DNA of 38,254 nt from assembly GCF_002760245.1 (NCBI RefSeq), contig NZ_ASCA01000040.1, forward strand, positions 1-38,254. The letters are read 5' to 3'. How positions within the stretch are numbered: the first letter of the stretch is position 1; each line of letters begins with the position of its first letter. Positions 1 through 8,855 of the stretch are shown piece by piece. This DNA is from Streptococcus suis YS161 (GTDB taxonomy: Bacteria; Bacillota; Bacilli; Lactobacillales; Streptococcaceae). The notes under the pieces were generated by a model. It saw only the letters and a program-made list of their open reading frames with translations, did not search any database and was not told where the DNA came from. The translations under genes were made by a program, and so were the position numbers.

Positions 1-66
1 TTTAGTGCACCCTTTTGTCTAGAAAATCATCTAAAAATTAATCAACTTTCTATTGACTTTTTACCA

Positions 67-858
67 CTAGACTAAATAGGCTAATACTGCTCCATCATTG
101 CAATGACCAATAATAGAATCTGCCTTGGCCTTCACGTCCTCTCTTGCATTTTCTGTCGCAAGAGCCAGACCTGCAAAGTCAAACATATCTAAATCATTTT
201 GATTATCACCAAATGCCACTACATCCTGACGGGCAATTCCAAAATGAGCACAGAGATGGCTCAATCCAACTGATTTATTTGAACCACTTGGAATTATATC
301 AATATTGTCAAAACCAGTTGTCATGGCCGTTACACCTTCAAATGTATCATTTAACCATCGTCTGGCATCGTCCATTTCCTCAGGAGAAAATTTGGCATTG
401 ATTTTTATAATCTCTTCTCGAACTTCTTCAAATGTGTCTACCAATCGAAAATGCGCGTAATAATTCGTCATCGCTTCTAAAAACTGAGGCTCAGCATTTT
501 TTAATAAATAAAAGTTTTCGAGGCCAGACAGCACCATGGAACGACTGCTACCAAAGGGACCTGCATCAATACCCGCGATAATCGGCAGATAAATTTCAGG
601 ACTAATTGGATCATCCATAAAGATAGTCTGCCCCTGATATTCAACGATTGATCCATTTTCTGCCACAAAACCGATCTCATCTACAAAATCTTCAAAAACA
701 AGTTTCAGGCTTTGCATAGATCTCCCACTTGCTGCCACAAATAAATAACCTTTTTCCTTAAACTGATTCAGTATACGACGAAACCGTTCCTTATCAAAAC
801 TATGGTCTTCTCGTAAAAAGGTACCATCCATATCACTGGCGTAAATTTTGTTAATCAT
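67..858 (-). CDS. Cof-type HAD-IIB family sugar-phosphatase-like hydrolase
   Basis: The 263-residue protein begins with the HAD nucleophile motif DMDGT (residues 9-13) and near the C-terminus carries GDNQNDLDMF, the acidic Mg-binding motif IV of the Cof/HAD-IIB group. Members dephosphorylate small phosphorylated metabolites in the cytoplasm; the substrate cannot be predicted from sequence. The length is normal for the family. The start ATG overlaps the smc stop by four bases (ATGA), so it is probably translationally coupled as the last visible gene of the rnc-smc operon. The 66 bases downstream, up to the window edge, show no gene. Confidence 0.9.
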   Translation of the reverse strand: MINKIYASDMDGTFLREDHSFDKERFRRILNQFKEKGYLFVAASGRSMQSLKLVFEDFVDEIGFVAENGSIVEYQGQTIFMDDPISPEIYLPIIAGIDAGPFGSSRSMVLSGLENFYLLKNAEPQFLEAMTNYYAHFRLVDTFEEVREEIIKINAKFSPEEMDDARRWLNDTFEGVTAMTTGFDNIDIIPSGSNKSVGLSHLCAHFGIARQDVVAFGDNQNDLDMFDFAGLALATENAREDVKAKADSIIGHCNDGAVLAYLV

Positions 859-3800
859 AATTTCTCCACATCTTTCAGCTTAACGGAAACAATCTTGGAC
901 ACGCCAGATTCCTGCATGGTCACCCCATACATGGCATCCGCTGCCGCCATGGTCCCTTTACGGTGGGTTACGACGATAAACTGACTCTCCTTATCAAAAC
1001 GGTTGAGGTAGTCACCAAAACGTTTGACATTGGCCTCATCCAAGGCTGCCTCCACCTCATCGAGAATTACAAAAGGAATGGTCTTAACACGGATAATGGA
1101 AAATAGCAGAGCGAGGGCCGAAAGGGCTTTTTCGCCACCTGACATAAGATTGAGAGATTGAATTTTCTTACCCGGAGGTTGAACAGAAATCTCCACACCC
1201 GCAGTCAATAGATCACCTTCTGTTAAAATCAAATCCGCTGAACCACCGCCAAACATTTGTTTGAATGTCTGCTTAAAGCTTTCGCGAATAGCTTCAAAAG
1301 TAACCTTGAAGCGCTCTTTGACCTCATCATCCATCTCGTGGATAGTATCTAGTAGTAAATCACGCGCCGACAAAATATCTGTCCGTTGCTCATTGAGGAA
1401 GGTCAGACGGTTATTGACCTCGTCATACTGCTCAATAGCATCCAAATTGACTGGCCCCAAAGCACGAATAGCTCTTTCTAGGTCTTTGAGGCTTTGTTCA
1501 GTAACTGCAAGATTCTCAACTTCCTTGGCCTGAGACTGGGCAGCTTCAAAACTCAATTTAAAATGCTCGGTCAAATTACCAAGTAGAGTCCGTAATTTAT
1601 CGCCCGCTTGCTCACAATCCGCCTCTAACTTAGCCTGCTTACGAATCAAATCATCATTCTTAGTCCGAGCTTGTTGCAATCTTTCTTCCAAGTCTTCAAA
1701 CTGCCCATCAATATCTTCCAATTCAAACTTTAAGCGAATTAGAATCTGATTGGTCTGGTTTTGCTTATCAGATGCGGCCTGCAATTGTTCTTCAAGAATC
1801 TCAATACTAGTATCTTCAAGAGCTTCTAGCTTCTGGTCAATCATATCCTCTAAAAGAGAAATTTCCTTATCTGCAACCACTTTTTCTTCTTGCAAACGTC
1901 TCAGATCTGTCTGTTCAAAACGAAGTTGGCTAGTCAGTTCAGCCTGTTCCAAAGTTAGTTTACCCTTCTGAGTCTGTAGTTTCTGCAAGCTTTCTTGAAT
2001 ACTGTCGCGATTATCACGGACTTGATTGATTTGTTGGTCCAAGGCTAGTTTTTTCTCATTCAAGGCTTGGACATTTACTTCTTCCTTAGCAGCAGCCTCT
2101 TCTAGCTCAGTCAAAATGGTCGGACTAACCTGACTCATTTGCAGGTCATACTGGGCTGATAGCTGAGCCAGTCTATTTTCTGCCTGTTCCTGATGAATCC
2201 TTGCGCTCTGCTGGTTCAATCTAGCTTCTTCCCCCTCCGCCTTAATCGTTTCCAAGGCTTCTCTGGTCTGGTCTAAGCTAGTTTTCTTAGCTGCAACCAA
2301 GCTTTCTTGCTCCTGCAACTGGCTAGACAGCTCTGCTATTTCTCCTAAAAGAGCATCTAGTTCTGGTTTGATAAAGGTCGTGCTGTTATTTCGATTGCTA
2401 CCACCAGCAAAGGCTCCACCAGGACGGATTTCCGCTCCATCCATGGTCACCATACGCACTTGAAACTTGGTTGCCCGCGCTGCCTGATTGGCATGGTCAA
2501 TGGTATCAAAAATCGCTATAGTGCCTAGCAAATTTTGGAAAATCGCATCTAAATTTGGCTGATAAGTCACCAAATCACTTGCAAGCCCCAAGAATCCTTC
2601 TGAAGATTCTAGTAAAGAGACTTGCTGTCCAGAAAGCTGACGCGGCTTGATAGTTGTTAGAGGTAAGAAGGTTGCCCGTCCTTGCCGTTTTTCTTTCAAA
2701 AATGCGATAACTCGTTTAGCAGTCGCTTCATCTTCAACGATGACGTTTTGACTAGCACCGCCAAGAGCAATTTCCAAAGCCGTTTGGTAACGAGTATCAA
2801 AGGTCAATTGTTCACTGACTGCTCCAATAATTCCTCCTAAGCTTGGCGCCGCCTGTAAGACAGCCTTAACCCCTGCGTAGAAATTGGAATGATTTTTTAA
2901 AATAGCTTCTAAACTAGACTGGCGAGCCTGCTTGCCTTTCAACTGATCCAGCAAATCAAACAAGCGACCTTGCTCAGCCTGATAAGCAGTCTGGACTTGA
3001 TCCAATTCTGTTTTTTTGGTCTGATAGCTCTCAAGTAACTGGCGTAAAACGTGATCAGCTTCTTCTAAACTTTTCCGACTCTTATCAAGTACTTCTTGAG
3101 CTGTTTGTTTTTCCGTCTGCAAGCGTGCCAAGTCTTCAGATTTACTCTCAGAAAGACTGATTTGATTGGCAATATCCTGCTGAATCTTGGTCAGACGGTT
3201 TGAAGCTTCTGCCTCTTCCTGCATCAGAGCAACATACTGTTCACGCAGATGATCTAAAACTTGATCAGGATCTTCTGAAAAGTAGGAAATTTCTTTGTCT
3301 ACCGTAGCAATATCGTCTTTCAAGCTAGATAAGGAACTATCTAATTGCGTAAGCATTTCTTGCTTTTGCTCAATCTGTTCTGCCAACTGCTCTCGTCTAG
3401 TCAACAAGTTTTCCAAACGCGCCTGCGCTTCTTGACGACTTGATTCGTTTTGACTAGATTCCAGTTTATGGACCTCAATTTTTCGCTCCAAATCACTGAT
3501 TAACTTGGTCAAATCCAACAGAACTGCCTGTTCACGCTCCAATTGTTCTGAAAGGCGGTGGCGCTTCTCTTTCAAGTTCTGATTTTCTTGCTCCAGCTCA
3601 GAACGCTGTTTGTAGTAGCTAGTCAATTCCGTTTTGACAGACTCTAGTTCGGCTTCTTTTTCCGATAACTTTTCCTTACCAAGCGACAACTGAGCCACCA
3701 AAACATCTAAGTATAATTCCTTACGTTGACCATCCAATTCTAGAAATTTCTTAGCAGTTTGTGCCTGTTTCTCCAATGGTTTGACCTGATTATCCAATTC

Positions 3801-4388
3801 GTAGATAATATCATCCAAGCGGTCCAAGTTGCCCTGGGCCTGTGCCAACTTACTTTCTGTTTCTTTTTTACGCGTCTTGTATTTTAAAACTCCTGCCGCC
3901 TCTTCAAAAATAGCACGGCGTTCCTCTGGCTTGGAATTAAAAATAGCCTCAACTCGGCCTTGGGAAATGATAGAAAAAGAATCTCTACCAAGTCCAGTAT
4001 CCATGAAAAGATCATGAATATCCCGCAATCGAACCTTCTGACCATCTATCAAGTATTCGCTATCACCAGACCGATAAATATGGCGTTCTACCTTGATTTC
4101 TTTCTGTTTATTGGCGATAAAACCTGTGCTATTATCCAAGGTCACGACAACCGAGGCATAGTTAAGAGCCTTGCGGCTTTCTGTTCCCGAAAAGATGACG
4201 TCTGGCATCTTGCCTCCGCGTAGGCTTTTGGCAGATGACTCTCCCAAGGCCCAACGCAGACTTTCTGTAATATTGGACTTGCCCGAACCATTCGGTCCCA
4301 CAACAGCAGTCACTCCACGATCAAAGACTACCTTAGTCTTATCCGCAAAGGACTTAAAGCCCTGCATTTCAATTGATTTTAGATACAT
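855..4388 (-). CDS. smc: Chromosome partition protein Smc
   Basis: SMC ATPase of 1177 residues, the usual size for bacterial Smc. It is the core of the Smc-ScpA-ScpB condensin that organises and segregates the nucleoid. Visible elements: Walker A GPNGSGKSN at residues 31-39; a long heptad-rich coiled coil from about 170 to 500; a globular hinge around 510-650 with glycine-rich stretches; a second coiled coil to about 1000; the ABC signature MSGGEKALSALALLF near 1082; and Walker B FVILDEVEAALD near 1107. It starts 2 bp after the rnc stop and overlaps the downstream HAD gene by 4 bp. rnc-smc adjacency is common in Firmicutes. Confidence 0.97.
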   Translation of the reverse strand: MYLKSIEMQGFKSFADKTKVVFDRGVTAVVGPNGSGKSNITESLRWALGESSAKSLRGGKMPDVIFSGTESRKALNYASVVVTLDNSTGFIANKQKEIKVERHIYRSGDSEYLIDGQKVRLRDIHDLFMDTGLGRDSFSIISQGRVEAIFNSKPEERRAIFEEAAGVLKYKTRKKETESKLAQAQGNLDRLDDIIYELDNQVKPLEKQAQTAKKFLELDGQRKELYLDVLVAQLSLGKEKLSEKEAELESVKTELTSYYKQRSELEQENQNLKEKRHRLSEQLEREQAVLLDLTKLISDLERKIEVHKLESSQNESSRQEAQARLENLLTRREQLAEQIEQKQEMLTQLDSSLSSLKDDIATVDKEISYFSEDPDQVLDHLREQYVALMQEEAEASNRLTKIQQDIANQISLSESKSEDLARLQTEKQTAQEVLDKSRKSLEEADHVLRQLLESYQTKKTELDQVQTAYQAEQGRLFDLLDQLKGKQARQSSLEAILKNHSNFYAGVKAVLQAAPSLGGIIGAVSEQLTFDTRYQTALEIALGGASQNVIVEDEATAKRVIAFLKEKRQGRATFLPLTTIKPRQLSGQQVSLLESSEGFLGLASDLVTYQPNLDAIFQNLLGTIAIFDTIDHANQAARATKFQVRMVTMDGAEIRPGGAFAGGSNRNNSTTFIKPELDALLGEIAELSSQLQEQESLVAAKKTSLDQTREALETIKAEGEEARLNQQSARIHQEQAENRLAQLSAQYDLQMSQVSPTILTELEEAAAKEEVNVQALNEKKLALDQQINQVRDNRDSIQESLQKLQTQKGKLTLEQAELTSQLRFEQTDLRRLQEEKVVADKEISLLEDMIDQKLEALEDTSIEILEEQLQAASDKQNQTNQILIRLKFELEDIDGQFEDLEERLQQARTKNDDLIRKQAKLEADCEQAGDKLRTLLGNLTEHFKLSFEAAQSQAKEVENLAVTEQSLKDLERAIRALGPVNLDAIEQYDEVNNRLTFLNEQRTDILSARDLLLDTIHEMDDEVKERFKVTFEAIRESFKQTFKQMFGGGSADLILTEGDLLTAGVEISVQPPGKKIQSLNLMSGGEKALSALALLFSIIRVKTIPFVILDEVEAALDEANVKRFGDYLNRFDKESQFIVVTHRKGTMAAADAMYGVTMQESGVSKIVSVKLKDVEKL

Positions 4389-4390
4389 AC

Positions 4391-5077
4391 CTATCCTCTG
4401 GCCTCCACAGCATTTTTGGCGGCGGCTTGTTCAGCTAATTTCTTAGAGCGACCACGACCACGACCAATCACACGCTGATCAGCAGATACCTCCACTTCAA
4501 AGGTCTTATCATGGGCAGGTCCAGACTCAGCTATTACTTGATACGAAATAGCAATCTCACCATTGACCTGCAAAATTTCCTGCAAAGCAGTCTTATAGTC
4601 GGTCACACGCTCAAAATTCCCTTTTTCTAAACGAGGAATCATGACCTTATGGATAAATTCCTCCACGGTCTTTTCCCCTTTGTCCAATAGCAGAGCTCCT
4701 AAGAACGCCTCGAAAGCATCTCCTAAAATAGTATCGCGATTTCGCCCTCCAGACTTCTCTTCCCCCTTACCAAGACGAAGAAACCGATCAAAACCACAAG
4801 CACGTGAAAAACCAGCCAAAGACTCCTCACGTACAAAGGTCGAACGCAACTTGGACATCTCACCTTCGGGGCTATCAGGATATTTTTGATAGAGATATTT
4901 GGAAATCATCAACTGGAGAACAGCGTCTCCTAAAAATTCCAAGCGCTCATTATGTGAAATTTTTAGAAGGCGATGCTCATTGGCATAAGAAGTATGGGTA
5001 AAAGCCGTTTCTAATAAATTCAAATCCGAAAAATCAATCCCAAAATCAGCCAATAATTTTGCATGTAAATCTTTCAT
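4391..5077 (-). CDS. rnc: Ribonuclease III
   Basis: Double-strand-specific endoribonuclease that processes rRNA precursors and structured mRNAs. The 228 residues have the standard two-domain layout. The N-terminal nuclease domain carries the signature [11 protein letters not shown] (43-53) with metal-binding E47 and D51, and [10 protein letters not shown] with D120 and E123. A C-terminal double-stranded-RNA-binding domain (about 153-228) ends in the alanine/lysine-rich [12 protein letters not shown]. The start is fixed by an AAGGAG site at 5085-5090, 7 bases upstream. It is the first gene of the rnc-smc-HAD operon, downstream of an extended -10 promoter. Confidence 0.97.
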   Translation of the reverse strand: MKDLHAKLLADFGIDFSDLNLLETAFTHTSYANEHRLLKISHNERLEFLGDAVLQLMISKYLYQKYPDSPEGEMSKLRSTFVREESLAGFSRACGFDRFLRLGKGEEKSGGRNRDTILGDAFEAFLGALLLDKGEKTVEEFIHKVMIPRLEKGNFERVTDYKTALQEILQVNGEIAISYQVIAESGPAHDKTFEVEVSADQRVIGRGRGRSKKLAEQAAAKNAVEARG

Positions 5078-5135
5078 CTATATGCTCCTTTCTAACTTAA
5101 ACGAAATAGATGGTTTACATTTACTCCGTCCTAAC

Positions 5136-5144
5136 ATTATACCA
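5136..5144 (-). promoter_or_regulatory. Extended -10 promoter for rnc-smc
   Basis: On the minus strand a perfect TATAAT is preceded by TG-N (TGGTATAAT), an extended -10. It gives a leader of about 50-60 bases before rnc. No good -35 lies 16-18 bp upstream; a TTGACA exists but at 24 bp, too far to be the normal partner. Confidence 0.6.
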
Positions 5145-5212
5145 TATTTTCCACTGGACTTCTCTTGTCAACTAAGTTTCAGCCGGCACCTCTCCACATC
5201 TTTTTGCAAACA

Positions 5213-5241
5213 TTTACATATTCATCAGATTTCGATAAAAT
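5213..5241 (+). promoter_or_regulatory. Promoter for the acyltransferase gene
   Basis: TTTACA (5213-5218), a 17-bp spacer and TAAAAT (5236-5241) predict a transcript starting near 5248. That lies downstream of the upstream in-frame starts of the long reading frame and so supports the ATG at 5268 as the true start. Confidence 0.5.
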
Positions 5242-5267
5242 GGAAGAAAAAAAAGAAAAACGTTAGC

Positions 5268-6275
5268 ATGCAAAATAAGACAAAACCACTCAATACATCA
5301 CTACTCTCCCTCATCCAGTTCATCGGAGCCATTCTCGTTATCGCCCTTCACTGCCGCAGACTATTTGAAGCAGACCAGCTCCACTTCATCCAAAAATCCA
5401 TCTTTAGCCGCATGGTCGTTCCCTACTTCATGGTCACAGCCAGCTTCTTCCTCAGACGCAACTACCCCAGCCTCTCCAAACTATACCTCATCCGCTACAG
5501 CAAACAATACTTGACCTGGTCCGCCCTCTACCTGCCCTTCTACCTCTTCTACCTAACACTCCAAGAAATCCCCCTCCCCTACTATCCCCTCGCACTCCTA
5601 GTCGGCCTGACCTACACCGGCACCAGCTACCAACTCTGGTACATGCCCGCCTTCTTGCTAGGACTTGGCCTCGTCCATTTTTCCTTGGAGAAATGGGGCT
5701 GGCGCATCACAGCTTGTCTAGCCTGCCTTCTCTATCTCCTAGGCTCAGTCGAAACCTACTCCTCCTACCTGGCAGAATCGATTTTCCTGACCGCATTTGA
5801 CAGCTACAAAACTTTCTTTTTCACCAGCCGCAACGGCCTCTTCTACGCACCGATTTTTGTCCTGACAGGCTTTTATCTAGCCGACAAACTCAATCAACCC
5901 ATTTTCCAACACCGACAAAAAACCAAACTACTTGTCTGCATAGCCCTTTTAGCTTTTGAAGCCACTATCATCTATCTCAATCAGGGCTACGACAAGAACT
6001 TTCTATTTAGCCTGATTCCATTCACAGCCTATCTAGTCGCCTGGACCCTAACCACAGACCTCTTCCGTCAGAAAAAATTCCAATTTCTCAAAGGATACGC
6101 CAGCTATTATTATTTTATCCATGTTATCCCAGTGGAAATCAGCTTTTTCTTCCTAGAAACTAGTTCCCTGACCAAAATACAGCAAGGTTGGCTGGTTTTC
6201 TTTATCACCATCATCACTTGCCAACTGCTCAGCTGGTTAATCATTAATACTCAAAGAAAATCAAAAACAGACTAG
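5268..6275 (+). CDS. Membrane acyltransferase, acyltransferase-3-like
   Basis: Polytopic membrane protein of 335 residues with about ten hydrophobic segments. The first segment has the pattern QFIGAILVIALHCRRLF, with a histidine in the first helix as in acyltransferase-3/OafA-type enzymes that acylate cell-surface sugars; the substrate is unknown. The open frame extends upstream to 5082, but that part lacks a ribosome site and precedes the predicted promoter, so I start at ATG 5268, which itself has only a weak A-rich ribosome site. Codon use is unlike neighbouring genes, with many C-ending codons (CTC, TTC, TAC), suggesting transfer. The last nine or so codons and the TAG stop lie inside the RUP-like repeat at 6248-6458, so the native C-terminus was probably altered. 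Confidence 0.7.
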   Translation: MQNKTKPLNTSLLSLIQFIGAILVIALHCRRLFEADQLHFIQKSIFSRMVVPYFMVTASFFLRRNYPSLSKLYLIRYSKQYLTWSALYLPFYLFYLTLQEIPLPYYPLALLVGLTYTGTSYQLWYMPAFLLGLGLVHFSLEKWGWRITACLACLLYLLGSVETYSSYLAESIFLTAFDSYKTFFFTSRNGLFYAPIFVLTGFYLADKLNQPIFQHRQKTKLLVCIALLAFEATIIYLNQGYDKNFLFSLIPFTAYLVAWTLTTDLFRQKKFQFLKGYASYYYFIHVIPVEISFFFLETSSLTKIQQGWLVFFITIITCQLLSWLIINTQRKSKTD

Positions 6276-6458
6276 CTCCAACAGTCTGGGAATAGACTGT
6301 TGGAGGTCGGAAATTAGACGAACTTGGTTCGTGACCGTAAGATGCAGATAGAACACTGTTCCTTATTATATTTCAAGGGAACAGGCTGAAAAGATCCACT
6401 GGACCTTTTCACTCATCAAATCAAGTCAACAACGTCTGATTTTGATTTTCGAAGAGTA
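6248..6458. repeat. RUP-like miniature inverted-repeat element
   Basis: A 211-bp unit with 25-bp terminal inverted repeats: 6248-6272, starting TACTC, and 6434-6458, ending GAGTA. They match at 21 of 25 positions. The end TACTCTTCGAAAATC resembles the terminus of pneumococcal RUP elements, non-coding units thought to be mobilised by IS630-type transposase (family knowledge, from memory). Inside is a perfect 11-bp hairpin (6277-6287 with 6294-6304). There is no coding capacity. The left end overlaps the 3' end of the acyltransferase gene. Confidence 0.6.
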
Positions 6459-6472
6459 TAAGCACAAAAGAA

Positions 6473-6503
6473 CCTTGTAAGACTTAACTTACAAGGCTTT
6501 TTT
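6473..6503. terminator. Bidirectional intrinsic terminator
   Basis: A perfect 9-bp stem, CCTTGTAAG with CTTACAAGG and a 6-base loop, followed by CTTTTTT on the plus strand and a T-rich run on the minus strand. It separates the plus-strand acyltransferase/repeat transcript from the minus-strand regulator gene, whose TAA stop lies in the T-run. Confidence 0.85.
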
Positions 6504-7542
6504 ACAAATCAAAATCCTCTTTCAACTTATCAATCACCTGTTGGAGCAGGTCGCGATTGACACTGTATTTAGCGTCCTTGACTTTTGTGTTAAAGAGAAG
6601 CAGGTCGCCATTAATCAGCTTTTGGGTGTGGAAGGATACGGCTGCTCCTGTAATAGCTAGTCGCTCTGCGATGTCCTTGCTCTTGGCATGAGGCTTGGTC
6701 AGCTCCACCAAGACCTGATAGCGCGTGCTGTCGCTGATGACTTTAAGAGCCGTTGTCAAATCATCCAGATCCAGCTCGTCATTTGACAGCATAATCTGAT
6801 CAATTCGACAGGAAGCTAAAAGAGCGACTTTCATATAGTCAAATTGTTCATTGCCATAATAAGCAAACCAATAATTCCACGGACTGAGAACGAAGAATTG
6901 AGCATTTTCAACACTCAAAGCATCCAAGCTAGTCATGGACAACCGCTTGGACTCTTGATAGAGTTTTTCAATGTCAAATTCCTGAGCAAATTTTTCACGC
7001 TCCGCCCTTGCCAGCTCAAAATAGGGCTGATAGATTGGAAGCATCTTATCCAAGAGATGGACAGACCGCTGAACTGTTTCCAAAGGATTGCGAATAGCCA
7101 GTGACCAGTACCACTTATCTGCCGGCTTTTTATCCGTTTTTTCCAAAAGTTCCATGAGGCTAAGGGTCTTCTCACGATGTCCGTCATTTTCAGACGCCAA
7201 CATGGTTCGCATGGCATCTTCTACTTCTGCTTGAGACAGCTTTAAAATCAATTGACAAGCTTCCTCAACTGTCTTTGGATCCTGCCCATCATTCAAGAGA
7301 TAAAAATAAAGACTATGCAAAATATTGAAGATATGTCCCCAGACAAAGACCTCATTAACCTCCTGACGAAAATCTGCCAACTTTTCTTCCATCTCATCAC
7401 GAATGTCCAAGGCATCTTTGAGAATGTCTTTTTCTTTCTGTGAAAAATCCGCCTCAATCGGTTCCTCACGTTCCGTAACAATTAAAGGAATAAAGAATTT
7501 TTCGACAATTTCGCTTCTATAATCTCGGTAATCTAATTTCAT
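6502..7542 (-). CDS. Large ArsR-like winged-helix transcriptional regulator
   Basis: 346 residues. The C-terminal 85 or so form an ArsR-type winged helix: SDSTRYQVLVEL, then SKDIAERLAITGAAVSFHTQKL as the recognition helix-turn-helix, then a wing. The N-terminal 250 residues are helical and acidic with no recognised domain; most ArsR proteins are only about 100 residues. There is no cysteine pair for metal sensing. It lies 10 bp after the second MFS gene and is probably the last gene of that operon, so it may control the transporters, perhaps through the palindromes at 10146-10163 and 10223-10240. The ligand is unknown. Its stop lies in a bidirectional terminator. Confidence 0.75.
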   Translation of the reverse strand: MKLDYRDYRSEIVEKFFIPLIVTEREEPIEADFSQKEKDILKDALDIRDEMEEKLADFRQEVNEVFVWGHIFNILHSLYFYLLNDGQDPKTVEEACQLILKLSQAEVEDAMRTMLASENDGHREKTLSLMELLEKTDKKPADKWYWSLAIRNPLETVQRSVHLLDKMLPIYQPYFELARAEREKFAQEFDIEKLYQESKRLSMTSLDALSVENAQFFVLSPWNYWFAYYGNEQFDYMKVALLASCRIDQIMLSNDELDLDDLTTALKVISDSTRYQVLVELTKPHAKSKDIAERLAITGAAVSFHTQKLINGDLLLFNTKVKDAKYSVNRDLLQQVIDKLKEDFDL

Positions 7543-7552
7543 AGTTTTCTTT

Positions 7553-8821
7553 CTAAGTATTCACTAATGACTTTGCAGGCTTGATCCCTGTAAGAATAGT
7601 ATAGCTTACTAGTCCCACAGAAAGCAAGAGGAAGATGAGGGAAATACTTGTAACAGATAAGATTGTTACCATAAGGGTGACCAAGGCTTGACCAGCAAGC
7701 ATCCCAATATTGAATATAGTCCCCATTCCTGCATTGATAGTCGCCAATTTATCTTCGGGTAGTTCATTCATTATCAGGGCATACAATTTTGGATTGATAA
7801 TGCCAGTCGTCATGGTAGTGACTAAGATAGTCGCCATCACAATATAAATATTATGAAAATAAAAACCAACAAACAGGATGACCGACAAAACTGTACAACA
7901 CTTGAGCAGATTGGACAAGCTGATATGTTTGAAGAAAGCCATACCTAGACTAGAGCCAAGGATATAACCAACAGAAAATAGATTGAATACCAAGGCAAGA
8001 GTTATGCCAGAATTGACAATCACGAAGTCTGAAAATTCCTTCATAGACAGGATAACCAAGGGAGATATGGCAGAAAAAACTGTATTTATGCCCGCAATGG
8101 TCAGAATAGAAGCCTTTAGTACAGGAATCTTTTGAATGGCTTGATAAGATTCTTTAAGGCTCTGACCAATTCCCTTGATAAGTCCTGCTTCTGTTTCGGT
8201 TTGTTCAACCTCTTGGATAGGATTTTCTTTCAACAACTTGGCAAAAGCTGGACGCAAACCTGCCATAATCGCAAGGCTGACCAAGAAGGTCCCAGCATTG
8301 AAAAAGGCAAGATTCTGGTAAGACATGAAGCCGATGAGAATAGCACCGCTAGATCGAAAGACAATCATCAAGATGCCGCCAACAGCATTCTTAAAGGCCA
8401 TGGCTGTTTCACGGTCTTCTGCCTCCAATACTCGCAGGCTAAGTGGCATATAAAGCCCGTTTTCATACTGACCAGCCAAGTCAGACAGGAAATTCACCAC
8501 ACAGACGACTGCTACAATCCAGAGAGCTGGTGTAAATCCCATCAGTAAGCCAACAAGGGCATACAGACCGACACGTACGACCAAGGTAGCCAGAATGGTA
8601 TCCAGTTTGTTTTTTGTCCGATCAGCCCAGATTCCCATAAAAAGGCCCGACAAGATCGGCAGAGTTTCAGAAACCGTAATCATGGCCAAGGCAAACTTGG
8701 TATCTGGTAAAAACAAGACATAGTTCATCAAAGCTAGATAATAGAGCGTATCGCCAAAGTTGGAAATCACATCTGCTAGGTAGCTTGATAAGAACAATTT
8801 ATTGTTGAGTATCTTTTTCAA
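7553..8821 (-). CDS. MFS transporter, second copy of a tandem pair
   Basis: Major facilitator permease of 422 residues with about 12 hydrophobic segments. The motif-A-like sequence GIWADRTKNKLD lies between helices 2 and 3. It is a close paralogue of the upstream gene along its whole length. I choose the TTG at 8821 because a perfect AAGGAG (8829-8834) sits 7 bases upstream and it gives the same length as the paralogue. An in-frame ATG at 8863 would add 14 basic residues and overlap the upstream gene by 8 bp. Such MFS proteins resemble macrolide or multidrug exporters of the MefA/Tap type, but the substrate is unknown. Confidence 0.85.
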   Translation of the reverse strand: MKKILNNKLFLSSYLADVISNFGDTLYYLALMNYVLFLPDTKFALAMITVSETLPILSGLFMGIWADRTKNKLDTILATLVVRVGLYALVGLLMGFTPALWIVAVVCVVNFLSDLAGQYENGLYMPLSLRVLEAEDRETAMAFKNAVGGILMIVFRSSGAILIGFMSYQNLAFFNAGTFLVSLAIMAGLRPAFAKLLKENPIQEVEQTETEAGLIKGIGQSLKESYQAIQKIPVLKASILTIAGINTVFSAISPLVILSMKEFSDFVIVNSGITLALVFNLFSVGYILGSSLGMAFFKHISLSNLLKCCTVLSVILFVGFYFHNIYIVMATILVTTMTTGIINPKLYALIMNELPEDKLATINAGMGTIFNIGMLAGQALVTLMVTILSVTSISLIFLLLSVGLVSYTILTGIKPAKSLVNT

Positions 8822-8855
8822 AGTAATTCTCCTTCTAATAGTCAGGATTTTCTTT

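Noticed and set aside
5166..5171. TTGACA as -35 for rnc
   Set aside because: It is 24 bp from the TATAAT; the extended -10 explains the promoter better.
5082..5267. Extended N-terminus of the acyltransferase
   Set aside because: It lies upstream of the predicted promoter, lacks a ribosome site and is not hydrophobic or family-like.
8132..8548. 138-codon plus-strand frame opposite the MFS gene, with a matching one at 9618-10019
   Set aside because: Both arise because the two MFS copies are similar; no promoter or ribosome site.
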